Shown: one piece after another, positions 1 through 5,838 of the stretch | Position numbering within the stretch: the first letter of the stretch is position 1 | Layout: each line of letters starts with the position of its first letter | Assembly: GCA_964412395.1 (NCBI GenBank) | Contig: CAYPOY010000090.1 | Location: forward strand, 1 to 16,930 | DNA length: 16,930 nt | Direction of reading: 5' to 3' | DNA from: CAYPOY01 sp964412395 | GTDB lineage: Bacteria; Chloroflexota; Anaerolineae; B4-G1 | Position numbers and translations under genes: made by a program | The notes under the pieces: generated by a model | Told to the model about the DNA's origin: nothing | What the model saw: the letters and a program-made list of their open reading frames with translations, nothing else | Databases searched by the model: none

Positions 1-1
1 C

Positions 2-1930
2 GAATTCTGGCGCGAGGTGGTGGACCGCGTGGCGCAAGAGGTGCCAGACACCCTGCTACTGGCCGAAGCCTTTTGGTTGATGGAGGGGTACTTTGTCCGC
101 ACGCTCGGCATGCACCGCGTGTACAACAGTGCTTTTATGAATATGCTCAGGGACGAGGACAATGCCAGGTACCGCAGCGTCGTGAAGAATACACTGGAGT
201 TCGATCCACAGATTCTAAAGCGGTACGTGAATTTCATGAACAACCCCGACGAACGCACCGCGGTGGATCAGTTCGGCAAGGACGACAAGTATTTCGGCAT
301 CTGCACGATGATGGCCACGATGCCGGGCTTGCCGATGTTCGGGCATGGTCAAATCGAGGGGTTTACCGAGAAATACGGGATGGAATACCGCCGGGCGTAC
401 TGGGACGAACAACCGGACGGCTATCTGGTCGAGCGGCACGAGCGGGAGATCTTCCCGCTGCTGCGCCGGCGGGTTCTGTTTGCCAGGGTGGCGAACTTCC
501 TGCTGTACGATTTCTTTACCCCGGAAGGCTACGTCAACGAGGATGTCTTCGCTTACTCGAACCGCGTCGGTCCATCGGCTGCGTTTACCCCGAGCGAACT
601 TGTCCTGAGCGAGGCCGAAGGAGCCGAGGGACTCGGGACAGGCGATGAACGGGCACTGGTGGTCTACCACAACAAATACGCCGAAACCCAAGGATGGATT
701 CGAACCTCCGTCGCCTATGCTGTGAAAATCAAGACCGGGCAGGAGGGCGGGAAAGTACTGGTGCAGAAATCCTTGGGCGAAGGTCTGGCGCTGCATAACG
801 ACGGAGATACCTTTACGATCTTCCGGGACCACGTCACCGGCCTGGAATACATTCGGGACAGCAAGGAGATGTTCGAAAAAGGGTTGTACGTGGAGCTAGG
901 TGCGTACAAAACCCACGTCTTTCTTGACTTCCGCGAGGTGCAGGATAACGAATGGCACCAGTATGCTCAACTGACGGCCTATCTGAACGGACGCGGGGTG
1001 CCAAGTATTGAAGAGGCTTTGAGAGAAGTACTCCTGCAACCTGTTCATCACCCGTTTAGGGAACTGGTCAATGCACGCCTGTTCCGCCGGCTCATGGATG
1101 CCTGCGTGACTGAACCGGAGGTGAATCAGCGAATCGGCGAATCGGCGAGGAGGCGTGAGGAACTGGCATGCGAGGTGGAACGGAAGACGGCTCACCTGCT
1201 CCGCGAGATAATGCGAATCGCGAATCGCGAATCGCGAATCGCGGAGGAAGAATTACGGGCAGCGGCGGTTGCACGGGAGGTCCGGCAGAAGTTGGAGGCA
1301 ATGCTGCAACTGCCCGTTCTGGGAAGTCGCTTCCCCCTCCAACACGAAACCAGGTTTTTTCTGCAAAACCTGGTTTCTGGCCTGCGCGACGATCCGGCGG
1401 CCTGGCCCACACTCCTGGGATGGCTCTTCACACACGCCCTGGGGAAAGTTGTGGACGAGGCAGACTTTGAGCAAGTCAGCCGCAGTTGGATTGACGAGTG
1501 GCTGCTGGGCAAAATTACGCTAGCTGCACTGCAAGACCTGGGACTGGACGAGGGCACGGCCTGGCGGGCAGTTACGACGATCAAAGTGCTCACCAGTCAC
1601 CAGCGCTGGTTCGAGATGCAGGCCCCCAGGAAGAAGGAGAAGTGGGCATATCAAGTGTTGGAGTCCTGGCTGAAAGACGACGAGGTGCAGCAATTCCTAC
1701 AGGTGAATCGCTACCGGGGTATCCTGTGGTTCAACAAGGAAGCGTTTGAACAACTGTTATGGTGGATGTTGCTGTCAGCAGTGGTTACGATCAGCGCCGA
1801 TCCTCTTCGCCAGGCAGCCGAGGTAGCCCAGGAGATAGTTACGGCTTACGACATCGTGAAGAAGTTGCAGCGGGCTGAAGAGGAATCCGGGTATCAGGTA
1901 GAAAAACTGCTGGAAGCCGTGAAGAGCTGA
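2..1930 (+). CDS. GH13-like (alpha-amylase superfamily) protein, 3' part
   Basis: The reading frame is open to the left edge, so the N-terminus and the nucleophile region lie outside the window. A GTG at 17 is only an internal codon. The visible first 190 codons are the end of a TIM-barrel typical of GH13. LLLAEAFW has the general acid/base Glu (codon at 65-67), and FMNNPDERTA (about 233-260) matches the conserved NHD region, with the transition-state Asp at 248-250. A beta-rich segment follows, then about 260 residues that look mainly helical and charged and that I cannot assign. Expected role: cleavage or rearrangement of alpha-glucans; the exact specificity cannot be read here. The GH57 gene at 4301 is a plausible partner in alpha-glucan metabolism. 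Oddities: three low-complexity or palindromic inserts are translated in frame (about 592-645, 1213-1243, 1346-1377). No catalytic residue visible here is damaged. Confidence 0.8.
   Translation, partial: EFWREVVDRVAQEVPDTLLLAEAFWLMEGYFVRTLGMHRVYNSAFMNMLRDEDNARYRSVVKNTLEFDPQILKRYVNFMNNPDERTAVDQFGKDDKYFGICTMMATMPGLPMFGHGQIEGFTEKYGMEYRRAYWDEQPDGYLVERHEREIFPLLRRRVLFARVANFLLYDFFTPEGYVNEDVFAYSNRVGPSAAFTPSELVLSEAEGAEGLGTGDERALVVYHNKYAETQGWIRTSVAYAVKIKTGQEGGKVLVQKSLGEGLALHNDGDTFTIFRDHVTGLEYIRDSKEMFEKGLYVELGAYKTHVFLDFREVQDNEWHQYAQLTAYLNGRGVPSIEEALREVLLQPVHHPFRELVNARLFRRLMDACVTEPEVNQRIGESARRREELACEVERKTAHLLREIMRIANRESRIAEEELRAAAVAREVRQKLEAMLQLPVLGSRFPLQHETRFFLQNLVSGLRDDPAAWPTLLGWLFTHALGKVVDEADFEQVSRSWIDEWLLGKITLAALQDLGLDEGTAWRAVTTIKVLTSHQRWFEMQAPRKKEKWAYQVLESWLKDDEVQQFLQVNRYRGILWFNKEAFEQLLWWMLLSAVVTISADPLRQAAEVAQEIVTAYDIVKKLQRAEEESGYQVEKLLEAVKS
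592..645 (+). repeat. in-frame palindromic repeat (LVLSEAEG type)
   Basis: An imperfect inverted repeat (arms about 599-610 and 630-642, CTTGTCCTGAG against its near reverse complement) lies inside the GH13-like frame. It is translated as ELVLSEAEGAEGLGTG between otherwise normal beta-strand sequence. The reverse strand reads GLAQDKFARG. From memory, this palindromic repeat is dispersed in many environmental bacterial genomes. It keeps the frame, so it probably forms a surface loop. Confidence 0.6.
1213..1243 (+). repeat. in-frame heptamer tandem repeat (GCGAATC x4)
   Basis: Four perfect copies of GCGAATC followed by GCG lie inside the GH13-like frame and encode RIANRESRIA in a predicted helical stretch. 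Seven is not a multiple of three, so gain or loss of a single unit would shift the frame of the last 230 or so codons. A related AATTCGC-type run lies at 15941-15965. Confidence 0.85.
1346..1377 (+). repeat. 13-bp perfect inverted repeat with 6-nt loop
   Basis: The arms GAAACCAGGTTTT (1346-1358) and its exact reverse complement (1365-1377) enclose the loop TTCTGC. The hairpin sits inside the GH13-like frame and is translated as ETRFFLQNLVS. It resembles REP-like palindromes and would form a strong hairpin in the transcript. Confidence 0.85.
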
Positions 1931-1946
1931 TCGTCTTCGGTGACTT

Positions 1947-1960
1947 CCAGGAATTCCTGG
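1947..1960. other. 14-bp perfect palindrome after the GH13-like gene
   Basis: CCAGGAATTCCTGG is self-complementary and lies 17 bp after the stop codon at 1928-1930. It has no loop and no following T-run, so it is not a convincing intrinsic terminator. It may be an operator or the edge of a rearrangement. The bases from 1961 to about 2012 hold nothing else I recognise. Confidence 0.4.
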
Positions 1961-2012
1961 TGCGGGGCTTGTGGACCATCTCGAACAGGTGATAAGCGGT
2001 CGTACACCTGAC

Positions 2013-2041
2013 TTGTTCAGCCGGCCGAACCGGCATATAAT
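2013..2041 (+). promoter_or_regulatory. sigma70-type promoter before a decayed antitoxin
   Basis: TTGTTC (2013-2018), a 17-bp spacer and a consensus TATAAT (2036-2041). The spacer contains CCGG-CCGAA-CCGG, a small palindrome that could bind a repressor, as is common for autoregulated toxin-antitoxin operons. It is followed closely by AGGAGG (2048-2053). The gene it should serve appears to be broken. Confidence 0.6.
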
Positions 2042-2052
2042 GCAACCAGGAG

Positions 2053-2121
2053 GTGAAAGCGACGAGCCAGACGACCGTGACCCTGACCCTGCCCAAGTTT
2101 ACTGAACACACTGAGTGTTGA
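2053..2121 (+). pseudogene. remnant of a small antitoxin-like gene
   Basis: Reading from GTG 2053, or from ACG 2062 where a Shine-Dalgarno AGGAGG is better spaced, gives ATSQTTVTLTLPKF followed by a few unrelated residues and a stop at 2119-2121. The (T)VTLTLP beginning resembles the N-terminal beta-strand of small DNA-binding antitoxins. Everything after it is lost and replaced by ACTGA/TCAGT-rich repeats. The ACG may be a mutated ATG. The family assignment rests on about 12 residues, so it is tentative. The intact promoter and ribosome site upstream support a once-functional gene. Confidence 0.4.
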
Positions 2122-2127
2122 GCCTCT

Positions 2128-2160
2128 TTCAGTGCCTTCAGCGTATTCAGTGCCTCAGTG
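2128..2160 (+). repeat. 9-bp-periodic TTCAGTGCC-type repeat
   Basis: TTCAGTGCC, TTCAGCGTA, TTCAGTGCC and TCAGTG follow one another with a 9-bp period. A looser relative rich in CTCAGCGTCTCAGTG occurs at 5795-5838, so this appears to be a dispersed family within the window. Confidence 0.55.
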
Positions 2161-2192
2161 GTTCAAAGTCCCCAAAGCAAAGGAGGAGAGCG

Positions 2193-2285
2193 ATGTCCGT
2201 CCGCAAACTGAGCGCAGCGCTGGCCGTACTCCTGATTTTGGCCGCCTGCGGCCCGCCTATTCTCGCAGTCCGGCAACAGCGTTGA
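2193..2285 (+). CDS. 30-residue lipoprotein-leader ORF (copy 1)
   Basis: ATG at 2193 lies 6-7 bp after a strong ribosome site (AGGAGGAG at 2181-2188) and encodes MSVRKLSAALAVLLILAACG plus ten more residues. This is a textbook lipoprotein signal peptide: basic N-region, hydrophobic core, LAAC lipobox with Cys19. The frame stops 11 codons after the Cys. Either it is the 5' stub of a lipoprotein gene whose body was replaced by the repeat that follows, or it is a genuine tiny lipopeptide. Copy 2 at 3549 differs mostly at third codon positions and also ends in VRxQR, which hints at selection on the peptide. Confidence 0.45.
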   Translation: MSVRKLSAALAVLLILAACGPPILAVRQQR

Positions 2286-2434
2286 GGTAATGCTCCTTGA
2301 CCCAGCCCAGTGTCTGCGTGGCGATACGACGTAGCTCCAGTCGGCACGTTTGCAGGACCATAGCCTTCGTCCGGCCCATTCTGGCCCAGAAAGGCAAACC
2401 CGCCGTCGCTATGAGCCCCAAGCGGAGGGCGTTT

Positions 2435-2514
2435 GGACCACGAAGGTCGCGAAAGAACGCGAAAGCCACGAAAGCTTTCGCGCTTTTTGTGCCCCTTCGC
2501 GTGCTTCGTGGTCC
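2435..2514. repeat. nested inverted repeat inside direct repeat copy 1
   Basis: Outer arms of 11 bp (2435-2445 and 2504-2514) are perfect complements. Inner 9-bp arms (2458-2466 and 2474-2482) form a second hairpin. From memory, this CCACGAAG...CTTCGTGG sequence belongs to a palindrome family dispersed in environmental bacteria. Confidence 0.8.
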
Positions 2515-2577
2515 AAGACCCCGTGCCCAGTCAGCGCACCAGAGTTCTTCCGCGCCGTAGGCCTGCCGATCAGAACA

Positions 2578-2606
2578 TTGCCACCGAACGTTTCTGGTGG
2601 TAGAAT
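2578..2606 (+). promoter_or_regulatory. promoter at the right end of repeat copy 1
   Basis: TTGCCA (2578-2583), a spacer of exactly 17 bp, then TAGAAT (2601-2606). The CCACC...GGTGG segment from 2581 to 2600 is an imperfect palindrome overlapping the -35 box and filling the spacer, so it could be an operator. Transcription would start about 45 bp before the UPF0175 gene. The same arrangement recurs in copy 2. Confidence 0.6.
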
Positions 2607-2659
2607 AAGATTGTGAGGCAGAAGAATCAGGAATCCTACATTTGGAGAGGAGGCCATGC

Positions 2660-2995
2660 ATGGGCGTAGTGAATGTCAGCCTGGCCATGCCCAGCGATGT
2701 TTACTCGGCGCTGCGGTCGGCCGGCCTGGACCGTGAGCGAATTGGTGAAGAGGCAAGGCATCTGCTGGCCTTGCGGCTGTATCGGGATGGCGTTCTCTCG
2801 TTCGGCAAGGCCGCCTGCCTTGCAGAGATGTGCCACGCCGACTTCAGAAACTGGCTGGTAATGAACGGTGTTCCTGCCGTGGAGTATACCGCCGAGGACT
2901 ACGAGCAAGACAAAGCAGCGGTCCAGCAGTTCTTGGAGCACGAGGGGGATGCAATCCCCGCTGACACCTCTCAGTATGACGACGCATCACCATAG
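2660..2995 (+). CDS. UPF0175 family antitoxin
   Basis: A 111-residue protein. ATG 2660 is chosen because AGGAGG (2648-2653) lies 6 bp upstream; the in-frame TTG at 2642 would place the ribosome site inside the gene. The sequence has the UPF0175 pattern: an N-terminal beta-strand (VNVSLAMP), then helices with EEARHLLALRLYRDGVLS, FGKAACLAEM and a later AVEYTAEDYEQD segment. Members of this family are small DNA-binding proteins that usually precede a DUF3368 PIN-like toxin, which is the arrangement here (14-bp gap). Expected role: neutralises the toxin and represses its own operon, perhaps through the palindrome in the promoter at 2578-2606. Confidence 0.85.
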   Translation: MGVVNVSLAMPSDVYSALRSAGLDRERIGEEARHLLALRLYRDGVLSFGKAACLAEMCHADFRNWLVMNGVPAVEYTAEDYEQDKAAVQQFLEHEGDAIPADTSQYDDASP

Positions 2996-3009
2996 AGCTG
3001 GGAGATAAT

Positions 3010-3495
3010 ATGAGTGTAGTATCTGATGCAGGACCGCTCATCGGCCTGGCAGAGATTGACCATTTTGGTTTGCTCAGGAAACTGTTCGGTCGGCTATATG
3101 TTCCAACTGCGGTGTATCATGAGGTGGTCGTTGAAGGAAAGGGCCGGCCGGGGGCAGAAGAAGTAGAGACAGCCGTCCAAGAGGGCTGGCTTGAAGTCAT
3201 GGAGGTGCAAGAGTCCGTGGCGCTGGTTCTGTTGAAGGTGGATTTGGACGATGGAGAAGCAGAGTCGCTTATCCTGGCGGGGGAGCGGGGAGCTGCACTT
3301 CTGCTGATGGACGAACGGAAAGGTAGGATCCGCGCCAAAGCGATGGGGCTCCCTCTGACAGGAACGGTAGGTGTCCTGATTCTAGCGCGGGAGAAGGGAA
3401 TTGAACTCGACTTACAGGCCGCCCTCGACGCACTGAGGAACAAGGGGTTCAGAATGAGCGACGAGTTGTATAAAACGGTGCTGGAGGGCATGTAA
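3010..3495 (+). CDS. DUF3368 PIN-like toxin
   Basis: A 161-residue protein, the usual length for the family. PIN-type acidic residues are visible: Asp6 in VSDAGPLIGL, Glu38 in VYHEVV, Asp81/Glu83 in LDDGEAES, and Asp101 in LLLMDERKGR. The GTVGVLILAREKG segment near residue 120 is typical of DUF3368. Such proteins are predicted ribonucleases and form toxin-antitoxin pairs with UPF0175 proteins. The start ATG 3010 follows GGGAG with normal spacing, 14 bp after the antitoxin stop, so the two genes are one operon. No frame damage is seen, so the module looks intact. Confidence 0.85.
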   Translation: MSVVSDAGPLIGLAEIDHFGLLRKLFGRLYVPTAVYHEVVVEGKGRPGAEEVETAVQEGWLEVMEVQESVALVLLKVDLDDGEAESLILAGERGAALLLMDERKGRIRAKAMGLPLTGTVGVLILAREKGIELDLQAALDALRNKGFRMSDELYKTVLEGM

Positions 3496-3548
3496 TCGGA
3501 TTTTGAAGAACCTTCTTCCCACCTGGAATGAAGCGAAGAAGGAGAGCG

Positions 3549-3644
3549 ATGTCTGTACGCAAACTGAGCGCAGCGATGGCTGCGCTTCTGGCTTTTTTAG
3601 CCGCCTGCGGCCCCACCGTTCTCTCAGTTCGACGACAGCGTTGA
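3549..3644 (+). CDS. 31-residue lipoprotein-leader ORF (copy 2)
   Basis: ATG 3549 follows AAGGAG and encodes MSVRKLSAAMAALLAFLAAC and 11 more residues. It has the same lipoprotein signal layout as the ORF at 2193, with one extra codon in the hydrophobic core and the lipobox Cys at 20. The predicted processed peptide is CGPTVLSVRRQR, compared with CGPPILAVRQQR in copy 1. It begins 53 bp after the DUF3368 stop. It could be the stub of a paralogous lipoprotein gene interrupted at the same place, or a real short lipopeptide. No experimental analogue is claimed. Confidence 0.45.
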   Translation: MSVRKLSAAMAALLAFLAACGPTVLSVRRQR

Positions 3645-3966
3645 GGTAATGCTCCTTGACCCAGCCCAGTGTCTGCGTGGCGATACGACGTAGCTCCAGT
3701 CGGCACGTTTGCAGGACCATAGCCTTCGTCCGGCCCATTCTGGCCCAGAAAGGCAAACCCGCCGTCGCTATGAGCCCCAAGCGGAGGGCGTTTGGACCAC
3801 GAAGGTCGCGAAAGAACGCGAAAGCCACGAAAGCTTTCGCGCTTTTTGTGCCCCTTCGCGTGCTTCGTGGTCCAAGACCCCGTGCCCAGTCAGCGCACCA
3901 GAGTTCTTCTGCGCCGTAGGCCTGCCCATCAGAGCGTTGCCGCCGAACGCTTCCGGTGGTAGAATT
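3642..3966 (+). repeat. about 325-bp direct repeat, copy 2
   Basis: The second copy of the element at 2283-2607, with the same nested inverted repeats (outer arms at 3794-3804 and 3863-3873) and the same promoter-like right end. The near-complete identity of the left 270 bp, compared with the diverged leader ORF before it and the diverged last 55 bp, suggests recent duplication or gene conversion limited to the core. Confidence 0.85.
3937..3965 (+). promoter_or_regulatory. promoter at the right end of repeat copy 2
   Basis: TTGCCG (3937-3942), 17 bp, TAGAAT (3960-3965). The geometry is preserved relative to copy 1, although the spacer carries several substitutions. It points into the toxin remnant and the DUF2283 gene, about 95 bp before the latter's start, and possibly on to the GH57 gene at 4301. 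Confidence 0.55.
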
Positions 3967-3970
3967 AAAT

Positions 3971-4072
3971 GAGGCTTGGCCAGCGGTAAAATACCTCGAA
4001 CAGGATGCCTTCGTTATCACCGCTTTCTTCACAGACAGAGAGAAAATAGGAGAACAGATATGGCCTCGATGA
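3971..4072 (+). pseudogene. C-terminal remnant of a small toxin (DUF4258/PBECR-like)
   Basis: An open frame without its own start begins right at the edge of the repeat and encodes VKYLEQDAFVITAFFTD then REKIGEQIWPR, ending in TGA at 4070-4072. The DAFVITAFFTD ending is, from memory, typical of small RelE/barnase-like proteins of the DUF4258 or PBECR type that are encoded just before DUF2283 genes. The stop overlaps the DUF2283 start region by 13 bp, as in a real toxin-antitoxin pair. The 5' half is missing where the repeat copy sits. The assignment rests on about 25 residues and is tentative. Confidence 0.45.
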
Positions 4073-4290
4073 TGAGCATCTGGTACGATCAGGAAGGAGA
4101 TTTTCTCGAAATCACTTTTCGGGAAGCGAAAGGAAGCTTGCGGGAAATTGCCGAGGACATTTATGAACGGGTGGATGAGGCCGGAAATTTGCTTGGCTAT
4201 GCCCTCTTCAACGTGACCCACCACGAACGCCAGGCCCTGACGATCCCCCTGGAAGTCCAAAGACTTCAAGCCACACTTCAGGAAGCGTAG
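4060..4290 (+). CDS. DUF2283 small protein (putative antitoxin)
   Basis: A 76-residue protein. ATG 4060 follows AGGAGA (4048-4053) with 6-bp spacing; ATG at 4069 or 4072 is also possible. WYDQEGDFLEITF near the start and the later IYERVDEAGNLLGYALFNV match the DUF2283 beta-hairpin pattern. These proteins commonly occur beside small nuclease-like toxin genes. Here the upstream partner appears truncated (3971-4072), so this may be an orphan antitoxin. The gene ends 10 bp before the GH57 start, so the two may share a transcript. Confidence 0.75.
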   Translation: MASMMSIWYDQEGDFLEITFREAKGSLREIAEDIYERVDEAGNLLGYALFNVTHHERQALTIPLEVQRLQATLQEA

Positions 4291-4300
4291 CACTCCGCTG

Positions 4301-5679
4301 ATGCATACCTGCCGCCTCTGCATCCACGGCCACTTCTACCAGCCCCCCAGGGCAGACCCCTTCACCGGGCACATTCCCCGCGAGCCGGACGCCGCGCCCT
4401 ACGCCAACTGGAACGAGCGCATCACCGCCGAGTGTTACGCGCCCAATGCCAAGGCAGGCAACTTCGGGCGCATCAGTTTCAACCTGGGTGGCACGCTCGC
4501 CCGCTGGTTGGACGGGCACGCCCACGCCACCTACGAGCGCATCGTCGCCGCCGAGCGGGATTATCGGGAAGCCCACGGCGTTGGAAACGGACTGGCCCAG
4601 CCGGTCCACCACACCATCCTGCCGCTGGCCCGCCGCCGCGATAAAATCTGCCAGGTCCGGTGGGGCATCGCCAGTTTCTTCCACCGCTTCGGCCACCGGC
4701 CGGAGGGGATGTGGCTTCCTGAGATGGCGGTGGACTACGAGACATTGGAGGTTATGGCGGCAGAGGGGATTCGTTTCACCATCCTCTCCGACGAGCAGGT
4801 GCGAGGGGACCTGGAAGCGGGGGCAGGGCCATACCGGGTACGGCTGCCCGGCGGGGGGAACATCGCTGTCTTCATGCGCGACCGGCATCTCTCCAACGCT
4901 CTCTCCTTCGGCATGCCCGACCCGGCCTGCGTAGATGAATGGCTGCAGGACCAGGTAGCGTGGCGCTGCCACGAAGGCCGGTTGCTGCTCATCGCCACCG
5001 ACGGGGAGACTTTCGGTCACCACCACCGCCAGGGAGTGGAGGTGCTGGACCGTATCCTTTCAGCAGGGAGGGCACGGTCAGAGACCGGCCCCAGCGGCCG
5101 GTATGGGTTGACCACGCTGGGGGTCCGCCTGCGCCAGAACCCGCCCCAGGCGGAGCTGGAGGTGATCGAGAACACCGCCTGGAGTTGCGCCCACCGGCTG
5201 GACCGCTGGGTCGTCGGCTGCGCCTGCACACCCGGCGACAGGCGCTGGACAACCTGGCCTGCGACCTGGATGGGGTCTATGTGCAGGAGGCCCAACGGCT
5301 GGGGTTCGACCCCTGGTCACTGCGGGATGATTACATCGCCGTGGTGATGGGGCAGGTGAGCGGGCTTGCCTTCCTGACCGGAAACGGTCTGGGCCACCTC
5401 AGCAGCGAAGAGACCCGGCGGCTGCTGTGGCTGCTGGAGGCCCAGTTCCACCGGCAGCGGATGTACGCCAGTTGCTCGTTCTTCTTCGACGACCTGGACC
5501 GGCACGAGCCCCGCTACGCCATCGCCAACGGTGTCCGCGCCTTGGCCCTCACCCGCTATGCCACAGGTGATGACCTGTCACGCAGTTTCCGCCGTGACCT
5601 GGGGGTAGCCGTGAGCGGGAGGACGGGCCGCACCGCCGCCGACATCTTTAACGAAATTACCACCCAGGCGGAGGTATAA
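4301..5679 (+). pseudogene. GH57 family protein with DUF3536-type C-terminus, frameshifted
   Basis: ATG 4301 starts CIHGHFYQPPRADPF, the conserved opening of this GH57 subgroup. GMWLPEMAVD carries the likely nucleophile Glu141 (codon 4721-4723), and ATDGETFGHHH carries the likely catalytic Asp234 (5000-5002). Homology continues in the first frame to about 5230 (SCAHRLDRWVVGCACT), then moves to another frame (RRQALDNLACDLDGVYV) that runs to TAA 5677-5679 and includes RMYASCSFFFDDLD, typical of DUF3536. The shift equals a net loss of one base modulo three. From memory, relatives have a longer WNQ..WR.PLR stretch here, so a small deletion is likely. Role if intact: intracellular action on alpha-glucans, in keeping with the GH13-like neighbour. 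A sequencing error cannot be excluded. Confidence 0.75.
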
Positions 5680-5838
5680 CGTATACTCCGCATCCTTGTT
5701 GAGTATCGTTACTTCCCATACCCCAACAAGCGGACGTACCGCGCGAGTTTGCGCCGCGTGGCCTTGTACGAAGTGACGGCGCACTTGGAATCACTACGCA
5801 CTGAATCAGCGTCCTCATCCCCCTCAGCGTCTCAGTGA
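5680..5838 (+). other. open 52-codon stretch after the GH57 stop
   Basis: Directly after TAA 5677-5679 the same frame stays open for 52 codons, including LVEYRYFPYPNKRTYR and ASLRRVALYEVTAHLESLR, and ends at TGA 5836-5838 across the MFS stop. The first 40 codons have protein-like composition; the last dozen lie in a CAGCGTCTCAGTG repeat. It has no start or ribosome site of its own. It could be a readthrough tail of the GH57 gene, or a fragment of another gene. Not recognised. Confidence 0.3.

Larger units (their letters stand above)
2283..2607 (+). repeat. about 325-bp direct repeat, copy 1
   Basis: This segment matches 3642-3966 at a constant offset of 1,359 bp. By eye the first 270 bp or so are identical, and the last 55 bp differ at about seven or eight positions. 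It contains a large inverted repeat (GGACCACGAAG at 2435-2445 and its exact complement at 2504-2514) enclosing a second hairpin (CGCGAAAGC at 2458-2466, complement at 2474-2482). The right end is a promoter-like sequence. No transposase is encoded; a reading frame on the minus strand shows no recognisable domain. It is probably a non-autonomous, MITE-like or REP-derived element. Confidence 0.85.

Noticed and set aside
1947..1960. Intrinsic terminator after the GH13-like gene
   Set aside because: The palindrome has no loop and no following U-run.
2642..2659. TTG 2642 as start of the UPF0175 gene
   Set aside because: It would put the AGGAGG ribosome site inside the coding region; ATG 2660 fits the spacing.
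3976..4059. Upstream TTG start for the DUF2283 gene
   Set aside because: The extra 28 residues are unlike the family, and another frame there encodes the toxin-like tail; ATG 4060 has a proper ribosome site.
3412..4323. Minus-strand open frame of 303 codons across repeat copy 2, considered as a transposase or a repeat-encoded protein
   Set aside because: The part shared with copy 1 shows no DDE, HUH or recombinase motif, and the rest is antisense to the DUF3368 and DUF2283 genes.
4208..5026. Minus-strand open frame of 272 codons opposite the GH57 gene
   Set aside because: Antisense shadow; the plus strand carries clear GH57 motifs.
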